A stretch of 64,000 bases of DNA, taken from contig JBKBNU010000001.1 of assembly GCA_046294845.1 (NCBI GenBank), positions 496,001 through 560,000 of the forward strand, in the 5' to 3' direction. A program made the translations under genes and the position numbers. Source of the stretch: Micavibrio_C sp046294845. Lineage in GTDB: Bacteria; Pseudomonadota; Alphaproteobacteria; Micavibrionales; Micavibrionaceae. Below are positions 17,830 to 27,343 of the stretch, piece after piece (positions within the stretch are counted from its first letter, which is position 1; every line of letters begins with the position of its first letter). Under the pieces are notes generated by a model. The model searched no databases and was not told the origin of the DNA. It saw only the letters and a program-made list of their open reading frames with translations.

Positions 17830-19323
17830 ATGACAAACATCGCTGGCGTAGATCACACATCCCTGTACCCTGATTATGCGAATTTAATTCGCAGTGAAGC
17901 GTATGTGAACGGGCGCTGGGTTGCCCAGTCCGAGGGTAAATGCTTCCCTGTTGCCAATCCGGCTGATGGGCTGGTGATTACCCATGTCCCTGATATGGGT
18001 ACCGAAGATACCGTCAAGGCTGTTGAAGCCGCTGCTGCGGCCTTTCCTGTCTGGCGTAAACTTCTGGCCCGTGACCGTGCCCGTATCCTGCGCAAATGGA
18101 ATGATCTGATCTTGCATCATGCCGATCAATTGGCTGCCCTATTGACGGCCGAGCAGGGCAAGCCCTTTGCCGAGGCCCGTGCCGAAGTGATTGGCGGGGC
18201 GGCGTCAGTTGAATGGTTTGCCGAAGAAGGGCAGCGCATTTATGGTGATACCATCCCCACGCACAAGGCCGATGCCCGTGTCATTGTGACCAAAGAGCCT
18301 GTGGGCGTTGTAGCGGCGATTACTCCGTGGAATTTCCCCAGTGCGATGATTACGCGCAAGGTAGCGCCTGCTCTGGCAGCCGGTTGCACGGTTGTCCTAA
18401 AGCCTGCCGAAGACACGCCGCTTTCGGCATTGGCATTGGCTGTGTTGGCCCAGCAAGCGGGTTTTCCTGATGGCGTCTTTAATGTGGTCACCGGCTCTTT
18501 GGAATCGGCTCCTGCTATTGGCAAAGTCCTCACAACGCATCCTTCCATACGCAAGGTCTCTTTCACGGGTTCTACGGAAGTCGGCAAAATTCTGATGCGG
18601 CAGAGTGCTGATGGCATAAAACGCCTCTCGCTTGAACTGGGCGGCAATGCCCCGTTTATCGTCTTCGAATCGGCCGATCTTGAGAAGGCTGTTGAAGGGG
18701 CTGTGGCCTCCAAATTCAGGAATGCGGGCCAAACCTGCATCTGTGCCAACCGGATCTATGTCCAAGACAAGGTTTATGAAGAATTTTCACGTTTATTGGT
18801 GGAGCGGGTCAAAAATCTGGTCGTGGGGGCGGGCCATGTAGCGGGTGTACATCTTGGCCCCCTGATTAATCAGGATGCCCTGACCAAAGTGCAGGCTCAC
18901 GTTGAGGATGCCAAAGCCAAGGGTGCGCGCCTGCTTTTCGGCGGAAAAATTCATGAAGCCGGACCCTTGTTCTTCCAGCCCACGGTTTTGGGGGATGTTA
19001 AAAATTCCATGCGTTTGCATGGTGAGGAGACTTTCGGGCCCGTGGCGGGTCTTTTCCGTTTTCATGAGGAATCTGAAGTAGTTACCCAAGCCAATAACAC
19101 CCCCTACGGTTTGGCTTCCTATTTTTATACCCGCGATCTGGCGCAGGCCTTCAGGGTTTCCGAAGCACTGGAATATGGCATGGTTGGCATAAATGAGCCC
19201 CTTTTGGCGGCAGCTTCTGTGCCTTTTGGCGGGATTAAAGAGTCCGGCCAAGGGCGGGAAGGGTCCCATTACGGTATTGAGGATTTTATAAATCTGAAGT
19301 ACAGCCTGTTTGGCGGTCTTTGA
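17830..19323 (+). CDS. gabD: Succinate-semialdehyde dehydrogenase GabD
   Basis: A 497-residue aldehyde dehydrogenase of the GabD group, oxidising succinate semialdehyde to succinate with NAD(P)+, usually in GABA or putrescine breakdown. Seen are 'EPVGVVAAITPWNFP', 'CTVVLKPAEDTPLSA', 'VSFTGSTEVGK', the general base E269 in 'LELGGNAPF', and the nucleophile C303 followed by C305 in 'NAGQTCICANR', the two-cysteine pattern of GabD. The C-terminal 'PFGGIKESGQGREGS' is also typical. AAAGGA lies upstream of the ATG. No GABA aminotransferase is adjacent; the two FAD oxidoreductases at 38-41 kb resemble putrescine-pathway enzymes, so a metabolic link is possible (inference). Confidence 0.93.
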   Translation: MTNIAGVDHTSLYPDYANLIRSEAYVNGRWVAQSEGKCFPVANPADGLVITHVPDMGTEDTVKAVEAAAAAFPVWRKLLARDRARILRKWNDLILHHADQLAALLTAEQGKPFAEARAEVIGGAASVEWFAEEGQRIYGDTIPTHKADARVIVTKEPVGVVAAITPWNFPSAMITRKVAPALAAGCTVVLKPAEDTPLSALALAVLAQQAGFPDGVFNVVTGSLESAPAIGKVLTTHPSIRKVSFTGSTEVGKILMRQSADGIKRLSLELGGNAPFIVFESADLEKAVEGAVASKFRNAGQTCICANRIYVQDKVYEEFSRLLVERVKNLVVGAGHVAGVHLGPLINQDALTKVQAHVEDAKAKGARLLFGGKIHEAGPLFFQPTVLGDVKNSMRLHGEETFGPVAGLFRFHEESEVVTQANNTPYGLASYFYTRDLAQAFRVSEALEYGMVGINEPLLAAASVPFGGIKESGQGREGSHYGIEDFINLKYSLFGGL

Positions 19324-19404
19324 GAGTTTAAAAAATTAACGACTTATCAGCGTTAAGAAGTCGGGAAAACCTCAAAAAAAGCTGATTTATTAACATAATA
19401 AAGT

Positions 19405-19433
19405 TTGACAGCTTGCGGGAAAAGGTTTAAAAA
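19405..19433 (+). promoter_or_regulatory. Candidate sigma-70-type promoter of the giant adhesin gene
   Basis: A perfect TTGACA at 19405-19410 is followed after 17 bases by TAAAAA at 19428-19433. The -10 element is weak. It would give a leader of about 80 nt before ATG 19518, which has a good AGGAGA site. An inverted repeat TTAACG/CGTTAA lies upstream at 19336-19356. Confidence 0.45.
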
Positions 19434-19517
19434 AATGCTGCCCGTTAGGAAAACGTTTACATAGTCTTGCTCATAATCCCACCTAGGGCGGTAGGGACAT
19501 TCTTTAGGAGAGAATTC

Positions 19518-22500
19518 ATGGTTAATCAAACCTCAGCAGTGGAAAAACCACAAGCAGGTCAAACACTTCCAGTTACATTGTCAGAAGGCCAGACACAGTT
19601 GTCTTATAATGCCTCCGATGTACAGAGCATGGCGCTCTCTGGTGGGAAGCTTCAGCTGAGCTTCAATGACGGCGGCACGCTGATCATCAATAATTTTCAG
19701 GAACTGGCTTCCAAGGGCACAGTTCTTACACTGCAAGACGGTACTACACTGAACACAGCCGAGTTGTTCTCCGAACTCTCCCGTAATGATAACCAGGCTG
19801 AAGTTCTTGTTGGCCAACCGCCCGCAGGAGAGGTTGTAGAGATCAGCCTCGAGCAAGGTCAAAAATATAATTTTTCTTTTAACCCAGAATCCAAAGAATC
19901 CGTATCACAAGAAAATGGTGCGCTCATCATCACTTTTGATGATGGTGGCAAACTGGTTCTGAAGAATTTTGCCGATGCCCTTGATGCGCTTGAGCCGGTA
20001 CAGGTGATCGTTGATGGTGACGTGATTTCACTGGGTGAGTTTGCAAATATTCTCCAACTCGCAGAAGTCATCAATGATAAAATGGAAGATGACAAGCCGA
20101 CAATGGCTGAACTGCGTCAGGAAGCCGCTGATCTTGCAAAGGTAGAGCCTGCCTCTGGCGAACAGAATAATCAAACACAGGATATGGCGAAACTGGCCGA
20201 GCAATTGGCAGCTGTAGAACCTGCTGCCGGTGAAGCTGGTGGCGGCAGTGCCTCCCGTGGTGGCTTCGGTTTCCAGAGTGCCGTTGACAGCGCCAACGTA
20301 GACCCCTTGAACGCTATTGGTCCTATTGGCCCGACAGCTCTGCAATTTGGTCTGCCGCAGCCACAAGACCCTCTGATGTTCCTTGAGGAATCAGAGCCTG
20401 TATTGCCGCCAACAGTCATTGCCAACTTTGGTGCCGATAATGCGATCGTTAAAGAAGACGGCTCAATCTTTGTGCCCCTGACAGCCAATATTGGTGCTGG
20501 CGGTGATGGTGATGAAGTTCTGACCGTGACAGTATCCGGCCTTGATCCTTCATGGGGTATTGTTGTCACGAGCGGTACATATAACCCTGCTACAGGCATC
20601 TGGACCATTACAATGCCTGCCGGCCAGAATTTCTCCGGTGGTTTCACATTTACACCGCCAGCCGATTTTGATGGCGACATGAGTGGTCTGGTGGCAACAG
20701 CTTCCGTATTCGACCCGACAACAGGCGGCACACAAACAGCTACAGATACATTTAATGTTATCACCGATGCTGTTGCCGATGTTCCTACGATTGATGCCCT
20801 GAACAATAGCGGTGTTAAAGGCACGCCGCTGGCTGTGAACATCACCGGCGCTGTAACAGATGTCGATGGTTCTGAAACCATTACCCATTATCAAGTAGCG
20901 GGTGTGCCGACAGGCTTCGCTTTCAATCAGGGTACGGACCTTGGCGGTGGCGTATGGCAATTTACACCAGCACAATTGGCGGGTTTGACCATGACACCGC
21001 CGCCACACTATTTTGGCACAATCAATCTGGGTGCAACCGTTTACAGTGGTGAAACGGCTCTGGGTGGTGCAGAAGTTGATTTCTCGGATAATACCAATTC
21101 CGCCAGTGATGAATTTACACTGACATGGACACCGCGCATCGATCCTCCAAGCATTACTGTGAACAGTGCAGTTGATAATGCACAGGTTAAGGAAGATGGT
21201 TCCGTTGATGTTCCGGTTGTGGCCAGTCTGGCTGCCGGTGCTGATCCGTCTGAATTCCTGACAGTCACTGTTACAGGTATCAATTCTTCATGGGGCTTCA
21301 GTGCACCTGTGGGGACGTACAACGCTGCGACAGGTACGTGGACGGTGACATTGGCTGCTGGTCAGAACCTGAGCACCGTGATGACATTCACACCGCCAGC
21401 CGATAGCGATATCGACCTTTCCGGTTTGATGGCTACAGTTGTGGCAACACAAGCATCTTCGGGTCTGACAGCCTCTGATACGGATGGTTTTGGTATTATC
21501 GTTGATGCGGTTGCCGACCAGCCGACAATCGATGCCGCCAATAATACAACAGGCGAAGGTCAACCGATTGCTGTCAACGTGACATCTGCGCTGGCCGATA
21601 CGGATGGCTCGGAACTGATCACAGGTTACCGTATTTCCGGTGTACCGACAGGTTTCACCTTCAATCAGGGTACAGACCTTGGTGGTGGTGTATGGGAATT
21701 CACACCGGCACAAATTGCCGGTCTGACACTGACGCCGCCAGCCGCGAACTATAACGGTTCGATTGGTCTGCTTGTAACCGTTTACAACACAGAAAACCCT
21801 GTGAGCGACGGCGAATACGATCCGAGCGACAATAACAATCAGGCTTCAGACCAGTTCTCTTTGACATGGACACCGGAAATCGATCCGCCAACCATCAAAG
21901 TCAACAATGGCATTGATGATGCTGTTGTGAAAGAAGATGGCTCTGTAAACGTACCGATCGTAGCCACATTGGCTGCAACAGCCGGCGCTGCCGAATATCT
22001 GACAGTGACTGTGACAGGCATTAATCCTTCATGGGGCTTCAGCGCTCCCGTGGGCACATACAATGCTGCCACAGGTACATGGACAATTACACTGGCTGCC
22101 GGTCAGAACCTGAATACGGTGATGACCTTCACGCCGCCAGCCGATAGCGATTTCGATATGACCGGCCTGAATGCCGTTGTTGTGGCGACCGATCCTGCTG
22201 ATGGCCTCAGCGCCTCTGCTTCTGATGGTTTCAATATCATCACCGATGCTGTGGCTGATAAGCCGACTGTAGATGCTGCCGATAACAGTGGTGCCAAAAA
22301 TACAGCGCTTGCCGTAAATATCTCGGGTGCCGTAACCGACCTTGATGGTTCCGAAAGCATCACACACTATCAGGTTAGCGGTGTGCCCACAGGCTTCACC
22401 TTCAACCAGGGCACAAATCTTGGTGGCGGCGTATGGCAATTTACACCGGCCCAGCTTGCCGGTCTGACGATTACACCTCCTGCCAACTATTTCGGTACAG

Positions 22501-25500
22501 TCAACCTGAACGCCACAGTGTTCAGCGGTGAAACATCTCTGGGTGGTGCCGAAGTTGATGTGAGCGACAACACCAATTCTGCAACCGATCCTTTCGCTCT
22601 GACATGGGCGCCGGGTATCAACCCGCCAACCATTACAGTGAATGGCGGCATTGATAATGCGATCGTAAAAGAAGATGGTTCTATTGGTGTACCGGTTGTG
22701 GCTAATCTGGCTGCCGGTGCCGATCCGTCGGAATATCTGACAGTCACTGTCACAGGTATCAGCTCTGTATGGGGCTTCAGTGCACCTGTAGGTACATATA
22801 ATGCTGCGACAGGCACATGGACGGTAACATTGGCACCGGGTCAGAACCTGAATACAGTGATGACATTCACACCGCCAGCCAATAGCGATATTGATTTGTC
22901 CGGCCTGAATGCCACAGTTGTATCAACACAGACATCTTCCGGTCTGACAGCCTCTGCTTCCGATGCCTTCGGAATTATCACGGATGCTGTAGCCGACAAG
23001 CCGACCTTGAATGTTGGTGCCCCTGCTGTTGAAGAGGGTAACAATGTTCCGCTGACCATCTCTTCTGCCGTAACAGATACAGATGGTTCAGAAACCATTA
23101 CGCATTATCGTATTTCGAATGTGCCGACAGGTTTCAGCTTCAATCAGGGTACGGATCTGGGTGGTGGTGTATGGCAATTTACACCGGCACAAATCACAGG
23201 TCTGGAGCTGGTTCCACCTGCCACATATTCGGGTTCAGTATCCCTGAAGGTAACAGTGTATAACGCTGAAACCAATCTTGGTGGTACCGAGGTTGATCTC
23301 AGCGACAACACCAACTACAACGAAAAAACACTGACGATCAAAATCAATAAGGATGATACACCTGTTCTGGTTCAGCCCGAGCTTATTACCGTGGATGAAA
23401 CCAATCTGGCAGGCGGATCGATCGTTGTGAATGATCGCGTTGATGCGAACTTCTTCTCGGATACACCGGGATATTATCAGGCAACCGGCGTCTTCAACAG
23501 CTCCGTGCCGTTGACGTCAAATGGTGTGCCGGTTCTGGTTTCCCAGATCATGTCTATGGACTCCCCGACCAGCGTTCATACCTTTACGGGTCGTGCCGGT
23601 GGTGAAACCATTTTCACACTGACCATGCGTGCGGATGGTACATATACATTCACATTGGTGGGTACACTGGATCATCCGGATGAAACCAACCATAACGATA
23701 ACATTGCCCTGACATTCGGTGTCAGTGCCACAGACAGCGACGGTGATACTGTAACAGGTAATATCACGGTCAATGTTCTGGACGATGGTGTTGATGCCCG
23801 TGATGATTTTGCAGAAGTACGCACATCAACAGGCTCCGTGGACGGTAATGTCCTTACCAACGATTACACAGGTCAGGATGATCCGAGCACTGTTACAGAA
23901 GTAACTTTCGGTAGCACGACTGTTACCGTACCAACAACAGGTACAGCCACCATCGTGGGTAACTACGGTACGCTGGTTCTGTCCGCGGACGGCAGCTACA
24001 CCTACACACTGAACGGCAGCACCGCGGGTATTGGTCAAAGCGATAAATCATTCACCACAACCAATACCTATCCGGCCCAATCCGAAGGTGTGGCGCTTAG
24101 CCCGTCAGGTAATTTCTACGGTATTACAGCCGGCGACCTGACAGTGTCAGAACCCACAACAGGTACAATTACCTTCCGCTCCGAAGGTGCCGGTTACAAT
24201 AACACAATCGGTATGTTCACATATGGTCCGGATGGCACAATCGTGGCTTCGGAAGTATTGATCCCGAACGGTAACGCGACCACATTCGGCAACAGCTACG
24301 ACTTCAGTGTTGCTGCCGGTCAGACTGTCGGCTTCTTCCTGATTGCCAACGGTTACTCGACAAACCCGAGCGTTGATCTCTCCAGCGGTTCTGTCGCCCT
24401 GATCTATAAATACGGCACGCCTGATGAACGTCCGGCAGCTGTTACAGATAATGGAGCGGATGTTGTGATGGTTCACACCAGCACAGGTGGTGTTGAAACT
24501 GTTCTGACAGAACCAATGTACTTCTCGACCGAGAAGGGCGGCAGCACATCTCTGAACGAAGATGGTTCGGTGCGTGTTGTTTCCGGTCTGGCTGATGCTT
24601 CCGACGATACCGTACTGCGTATCGGCTTTGAGGATCTGCCAAATCTTGGCGACAAGGACTATAACGATATCGTCTTTGATGTGACCCTGACCGAAGATTG
24701 CGGTTGTGGCGTTGATGAATTCACATACACACTCACGGACTCTGACGGTGACAAAGATCAGGCTGTTCTGACAATCGAATGCGTTGACGATGACACCAAC
24801 CCGATCATCGTGAAACCGTCCGACAAGGTGGTTGATGAAACCAATCTTGCCGGTGGCAATGTTTCGACAAGCGGTCAGCTGCAAGCTGACTTCTTCACAG
24901 GCACACCGGGCACATTCGGCAATACAGGCACATTTACAAGTAGCGTACCGCTGACTTCGAATGGTGTTGTTGTTGCTGTGGCTCTGGTTGGTGGTGTTTA
25001 TGTTGGTAAAGCTGGTGCAGAAACCATCTTCACACTGACAACACAATCAAATGGCCAGTACACATTCAACCTGCTGGGCACATTGGATCACCCGAACACA
25101 AGTGATCATAATGATGCGATCACTCTGAATTTCGGTGTGAAAGCAACGGATGCCGATGGTGATGTGGACACAACAGTCCTGAACGTTATTATTAAGGATG
25201 ATGGTGTTGATGCGGTTGCCGATACAGGGACCTTCGATGGTGGCCTGGTTGGTTACACCACAGCCGGTAATGTTCTGGCCAATGATACATTAAGTCAGGA
25301 TGCGCCCAACAAAGTTACGGCGATTAAATTCGGTGGTACTACAGTCAATGTTCCGGACTCGGGCGAAGCTACGGTCACGGGCCAATGGGGTACACTGAAA
25401 ATCAAGGCTGATGGTTCATATACCTACACAACAACCAAACTGAATGGCACACAGGATGTCTTCACCTACACATTGAAAGATGCGGATGGTGACAGCGATC

Positions 25501-26984
25501 AGGCCACACTGACACTGAATGGTATTGCGCCGAAACTGATCGTGGGTAAGAACGTTGATGATATCGATGGTTCTTCAACCCCATGGCAAGTTGGTGGCGG
25601 TAATGGCCAGATCAATGGGGCAGGTGCTTCCGATATTCTGGTTGGTGATGTGGGTGGTTCCACAATGGAAACCAAAACACAGGATTATAACGTTGTTATG
25701 ATGCTGGACGTCAGCGGTTCCATGGGTTCCAAGACAGATCCGAACTCCCGTATCTCCCTGCTTTCCAAAGCGGTTCAGAATCTGGTTGGTGAATTCAATT
25801 CCTATGACGGTGGTGAAATTCGCGTGAAACTGGTGCTGTTCAGCACAGGTTTTGCCGGTTCCTTCACTTTCACAGCAACAGATGATGCCGATTATGCAGC
25901 GGCTCTTGCCTATCTGGCGAACCTGACAGGTAACGGTTACACCAACTATGAAGCGCCCATGATTCAGGCGATCAACTGGCTGAGCAGCACAGGCACATCG
26001 GATACAGATCCGATCGCCGGTGCCGAGAACATCAGCTACTTCATCAGTGACGGTGAGCCTAACCACTATGTAAACGGTAGCGGCCAGAACGTAAGTGCTT
26101 CTGTTTCAACAGTCATGGGTCAACTGAATGGCAGCGACGGCAGCAACGAAATTGCTACATTGAAGTCCCTGTCCGAAGTGATCGGTGTAGGTATCAATAT
26201 CGGCAGCTCGATCAGCAATATCAACCAGATCGACTCTGATGGCGTATCGCTCAACATCGACGATCCGCAGGATCTGGATGCCGCTCTTGCTGCAACCAAC
26301 CCGCTTCTACAATTGTCGGAAGTTGGCGATGATGTGTTGACCGGTGGTAATGGCAATGACTTCATCTTTGGTGACTCGCTGGATACGGATGCTCTGGCCT
26401 CTGCCATGGGTATTGATGTTCCTGCCGGTTCAGGCTGGGAAGTTTTCACCCGTCTTGAAGCTGGTGAAAGCACGGTCAGCCCGGGTTGGTCACGTGCCGA
26501 CACCATTGATTATATCAAAAACAATGCCGTTGCTCTGGCATCTGAAACCATCGGCACCAATGGTGGCCGCGAAGGTGGTAATGATGTTCTGCGTGGTGGT
26601 GCTGGCGATGACATGATTTTTGGTCAGGAAGGTAACGACCAGATTTATGGTGGTACAGGCAACGATACCCTTTATGGCGGTTCCGGTGCTGATGACTTCA
26701 TCTTCGAAGCCCTTAATAACGGCGTTGATACCATCAAGGACTTTAGCGTTTCCGAAGGTGACGCTCTGGATCTTTCAGCAATGCTGACAGCGTTTGATCC
26801 TGTACAGGACAGCATTAATGATTTCGTATTCGCAACCACAGTCGGCAGCGATACGGTCATTAAAGTGGACGTTACAGGTAACGGTGACTTTGCAAGCGCC
26901 CAGACAGTGGCCGTTCTGCAAGGTGTCACAGGCATCACAAATGTTGAAGACATCCTCAGCACCAACAGTGGTGGCGTTGTCTAG
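19518..26984 (+). CDS. Giant type I-secreted repeat adhesin with DUF4114-like, VWA and RTX domains
   Basis: A 2,488-residue acidic surface protein without a signal peptide. In order: two tandem N-terminal modules (about 16-110 and 117-190, each ending in a 'FxDGGxLxxxNF' strand) and a linker with the 'SRGGFGFQS' motif common in such adhesins; four tandem repeats of about 246 residues (297-1280); a T1SS-143-like domain (from 1292) with an inserted DUF4114-like module (about 1505-1731); a second T1SS-143-like copy (from 1772); a von Willebrand A domain (about 2053-2180) with MIDAS DVSGS (D2064, S2066, S2068); RTX blocks (2275-2285, 2351-2394); and a C-terminal secretion region. This is the plan of LapA-like biofilm adhesins. 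ATG 19518 follows TAGGAGAGAATTC. The exporter genes follow directly. Confidence 0.93.
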   Translation: MVNQTSAVEKPQAGQTLPVTLSEGQTQLSYNASDVQSMALSGGKLQLSFNDGGTLIINNFQELASKGTVLTLQDGTTLNTAELFSELSRNDNQAEVLVGQPPAGEVVEISLEQGQKYNFSFNPESKESVSQENGALIITFDDGGKLVLKNFADALDALEPVQVIVDGDVISLGEFANILQLAEVINDKMEDDKPTMAELRQEAADLAKVEPASGEQNNQTQDMAKLAEQLAAVEPAAGEAGGGSASRGGFGFQSAVDSANVDPLNAIGPIGPTALQFGLPQPQDPLMFLEESEPVLPPTVIANFGADNAIVKEDGSIFVPLTANIGAGGDGDEVLTVTVSGLDPSWGIVVTSGTYNPATGIWTITMPAGQNFSGGFTFTPPADFDGDMSGLVATASVFDPTTGGTQTATDTFNVITDAVADVPTIDALNNSGVKGTPLAVNITGAVTDVDGSETITHYQVAGVPTGFAFNQGTDLGGGVWQFTPAQLAGLTMTPPPHYFGTINLGATVYSGETALGGAEVDFSDNTNSASDEFTLTWTPRIDPPSITVNSAVDNAQVKEDGSVDVPVVASLAAGADPSEFLTVTVTGINSSWGFSAPVGTYNAATGTWTVTLAAGQNLSTVMTFTPPADSDIDLSGLMATVVATQASSGLTASDTDGFGIIVDAVADQPTIDAANNTTGEGQPIAVNVTSALADTDGSELITGYRISGVPTGFTFNQGTDLGGGVWEFTPAQIAGLTLTPPAANYNGSIGLLVTVYNTENPVSDGEYDPSDNNNQASDQFSLTWTPEIDPPTIKVNNGIDDAVVKEDGSVNVPIVATLAATAGAAEYLTVTVTGINPSWGFSAPVGTYNAATGTWTITLAAGQNLNTVMTFTPPADSDFDMTGLNAVVVATDPADGLSASASDGFNIITDAVADKPTVDAADNSGAKNTALAVNISGAVTDLDGSESITHYQVSGVPTGFTFNQGTNLGGGVWQFTPAQLAGLTITPPANYFGTVNLNATVFSGETSLGGAEVDVSDNTNSATDPFALTWAPGINPPTITVNGGIDNAIVKEDGSIGVPVVANLAAGADPSEYLTVTVTGISSVWGFSAPVGTYNAATGTWTVTLAPGQNLNTVMTFTPPANSDIDLSGLNATVVSTQTSSGLTASASDAFGIITDAVADKPTLNVGAPAVEEGNNVPLTISSAVTDTDGSETITHYRISNVPTGFSFNQGTDLGGGVWQFTPAQITGLELVPPATYSGSVSLKVTVYNAETNLGGTEVDLSDNTNYNEKTLTIKINKDDTPVLVQPELITVDETNLAGGSIVVNDRVDANFFSDTPGYYQATGVFNSSVPLTSNGVPVLVSQIMSMDSPTSVHTFTGRAGGETIFTLTMRADGTYTFTLVGTLDHPDETNHNDNIALTFGVSATDSDGDTVTGNITVNVLDDGVDARDDFAEVRTSTGSVDGNVLTNDYTGQDDPSTVTEVTFGSTTVTVPTTGTATIVGNYGTLVLSADGSYTYTLNGSTAGIGQSDKSFTTTNTYPAQSEGVALSPSGNFYGITAGDLTVSEPTTGTITFRSEGAGYNNTIGMFTYGPDGTIVASEVLIPNGNATTFGNSYDFSVAAGQTVGFFLIANGYSTNPSVDLSSGSVALIYKYGTPDERPAAVTDNGADVVMVHTSTGGVETVLTEPMYFSTEKGGSTSLNEDGSVRVVSGLADASDDTVLRIGFEDLPNLGDKDYNDIVFDVTLTEDCGCGVDEFTYTLTDSDGDKDQAVLTIECVDDDTNPIIVKPSDKVVDETNLAGGNVSTSGQLQADFFTGTPGTFGNTGTFTSSVPLTSNGVVVAVALVGGVYVGKAGAETIFTLTTQSNGQYTFNLLGTLDHPNTSDHNDAITLNFGVKATDADGDVDTTVLNVIIKDDGVDAVADTGTFDGGLVGYTTAGNVLANDTLSQDAPNKVTAIKFGGTTVNVPDSGEATVTGQWGTLKIKADGSYTYTTTKLNGTQDVFTYTLKDADGDSDQATLTLNGIAPKLIVGKNVDDIDGSSTPWQVGGGNGQINGAGASDILVGDVGGSTMETKTQDYNVVMMLDVSGSMGSKTDPNSRISLLSKAVQNLVGEFNSYDGGEIRVKLVLFSTGFAGSFTFTATDDADYAAALAYLANLTGNGYTNYEAPMIQAINWLSSTGTSDTDPIAGAENISYFISDGEPNHYVNGSGQNVSASVSTVMGQLNGSDGSNEIATLKSLSEVIGVGINIGSSISNINQIDSDGVSLNIDDPQDLDAALAATNPLLQLSEVGDDVLTGGNGNDFIFGDSLDTDALASAMGIDVPAGSGWEVFTRLEAGESTVSPGWSRADTIDYIKNNAVALASETIGTNGGREGGNDVLRGGAGDDMIFGQEGNDQIYGGTGNDTLYGGSGADDFIFEALNNGVDTIKDFSVSEGDALDLSAMLTAFDPVQDSINDFVFATTVGSDTVIKVDVTGNGDFASAQTVAVLQGVTGITNVEDILSTNSGGVV
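20406..23359 (+). repeat. Four tandem 738-741 bp coding repeats in the adhesin
   Basis: Units begin at 20406, 21144, 21885 and 22623 (periods 738, 741, 738). Each encodes two beta-sandwich modules: one with 'VKEDGS' and 'WGFSAPVGTYNAATGTW', and one with 'PTGFTFNQGT' and 'GGGVWQFTPAQ'. The first unit is the most diverged (WGIVVTSGTYNPATG), and the inner units are most alike, as expected from tandem duplication with gene conversion. Confidence 0.92.
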
Positions 26985-27040
26985 GCAATAGGAATTTAGG
27001 GAGCCCTCCGCCATTCCTAACGGGAGGACCTTAAACAAGA

Positions 27041-27082
27041 AGAAGAGCAGTCTGACCCAAAGCAGGCTGCTCTTCTCTTTTT
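27041..27082 (+). terminator. Intrinsic terminator after the adhesin gene
   Basis: A 10-bp stem, AGAAGAGCAG (27041-27050) with CTGCTCTTCT (27067-27076), extends inward by CTG/CAG after one mismatch, and is followed by CTTTTT. It lies 57 bp past the adhesin stop and separates the adhesin from the export genes. Confidence 0.85.
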
Positions 27083-27086
27083 ACGT

Positions 27087-27116
27087 AATACATACAACTA
27101 TGATTATGTATTTTTT
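27087..27116 (+). terminator. Second, AT-rich hairpin with T-run
   Basis: A perfect 8-bp inverted repeat (AATACATA at 27087-27094 and TATGTATT at 27105-27112) with a 10-nt loop is followed by more T residues. It is weak by composition; it may be a back-up terminator or an operator. The rest of the 26985-27343 spacer shows no supported gene. Confidence 0.35.
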
Positions 27117-27343
27117 CTTGCTTTCAGGGGGCGGAATTGTCTATGAAATCCACGTTAAGCTCTTGAAAGGACATAATCTACAGGGTTGCTTTTCGGCCTT
27201 GGACACGTCATAAATAAAGGGCTTTTTTGGAGGGGGATGTCTTGCCATAAGTTCATAAATGGTAGGACAGCTGCCTTTCCGCGAATCACAAATATGCCAA
27301 CGGCATAACACGCTTATAGATATAAGGATCAAAGGTTTAAGCC

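Noticed and set aside
20406..23359. Possible CRISPR-like or mobile repeat array
   Set aside because: The repeats are 738-741 bp, in frame, and encode beta-sandwich modules; there are no short palindromic repeats or spacers.
24147..25046. A 299-codon reverse frame inside the adhesin gene
   Set aside because: It is Cys- and Ile-rich and antisense to a well-supported domain order; it arises from the repetitive codon composition.
27100..27213. A 37-residue forward frame (MIMYFFLLSGGGIVY start) after the adhesin terminator
   Set aside because: No ribosome site, starts within a hairpin and is not coupled to another gene.
27141..27248. A 35-residue reverse frame (MARHPPPKKPFIYDV start) in the same spacer
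   Set aside because: It looks protein-like but has no ribosome site and no family I recognise; not enough support.
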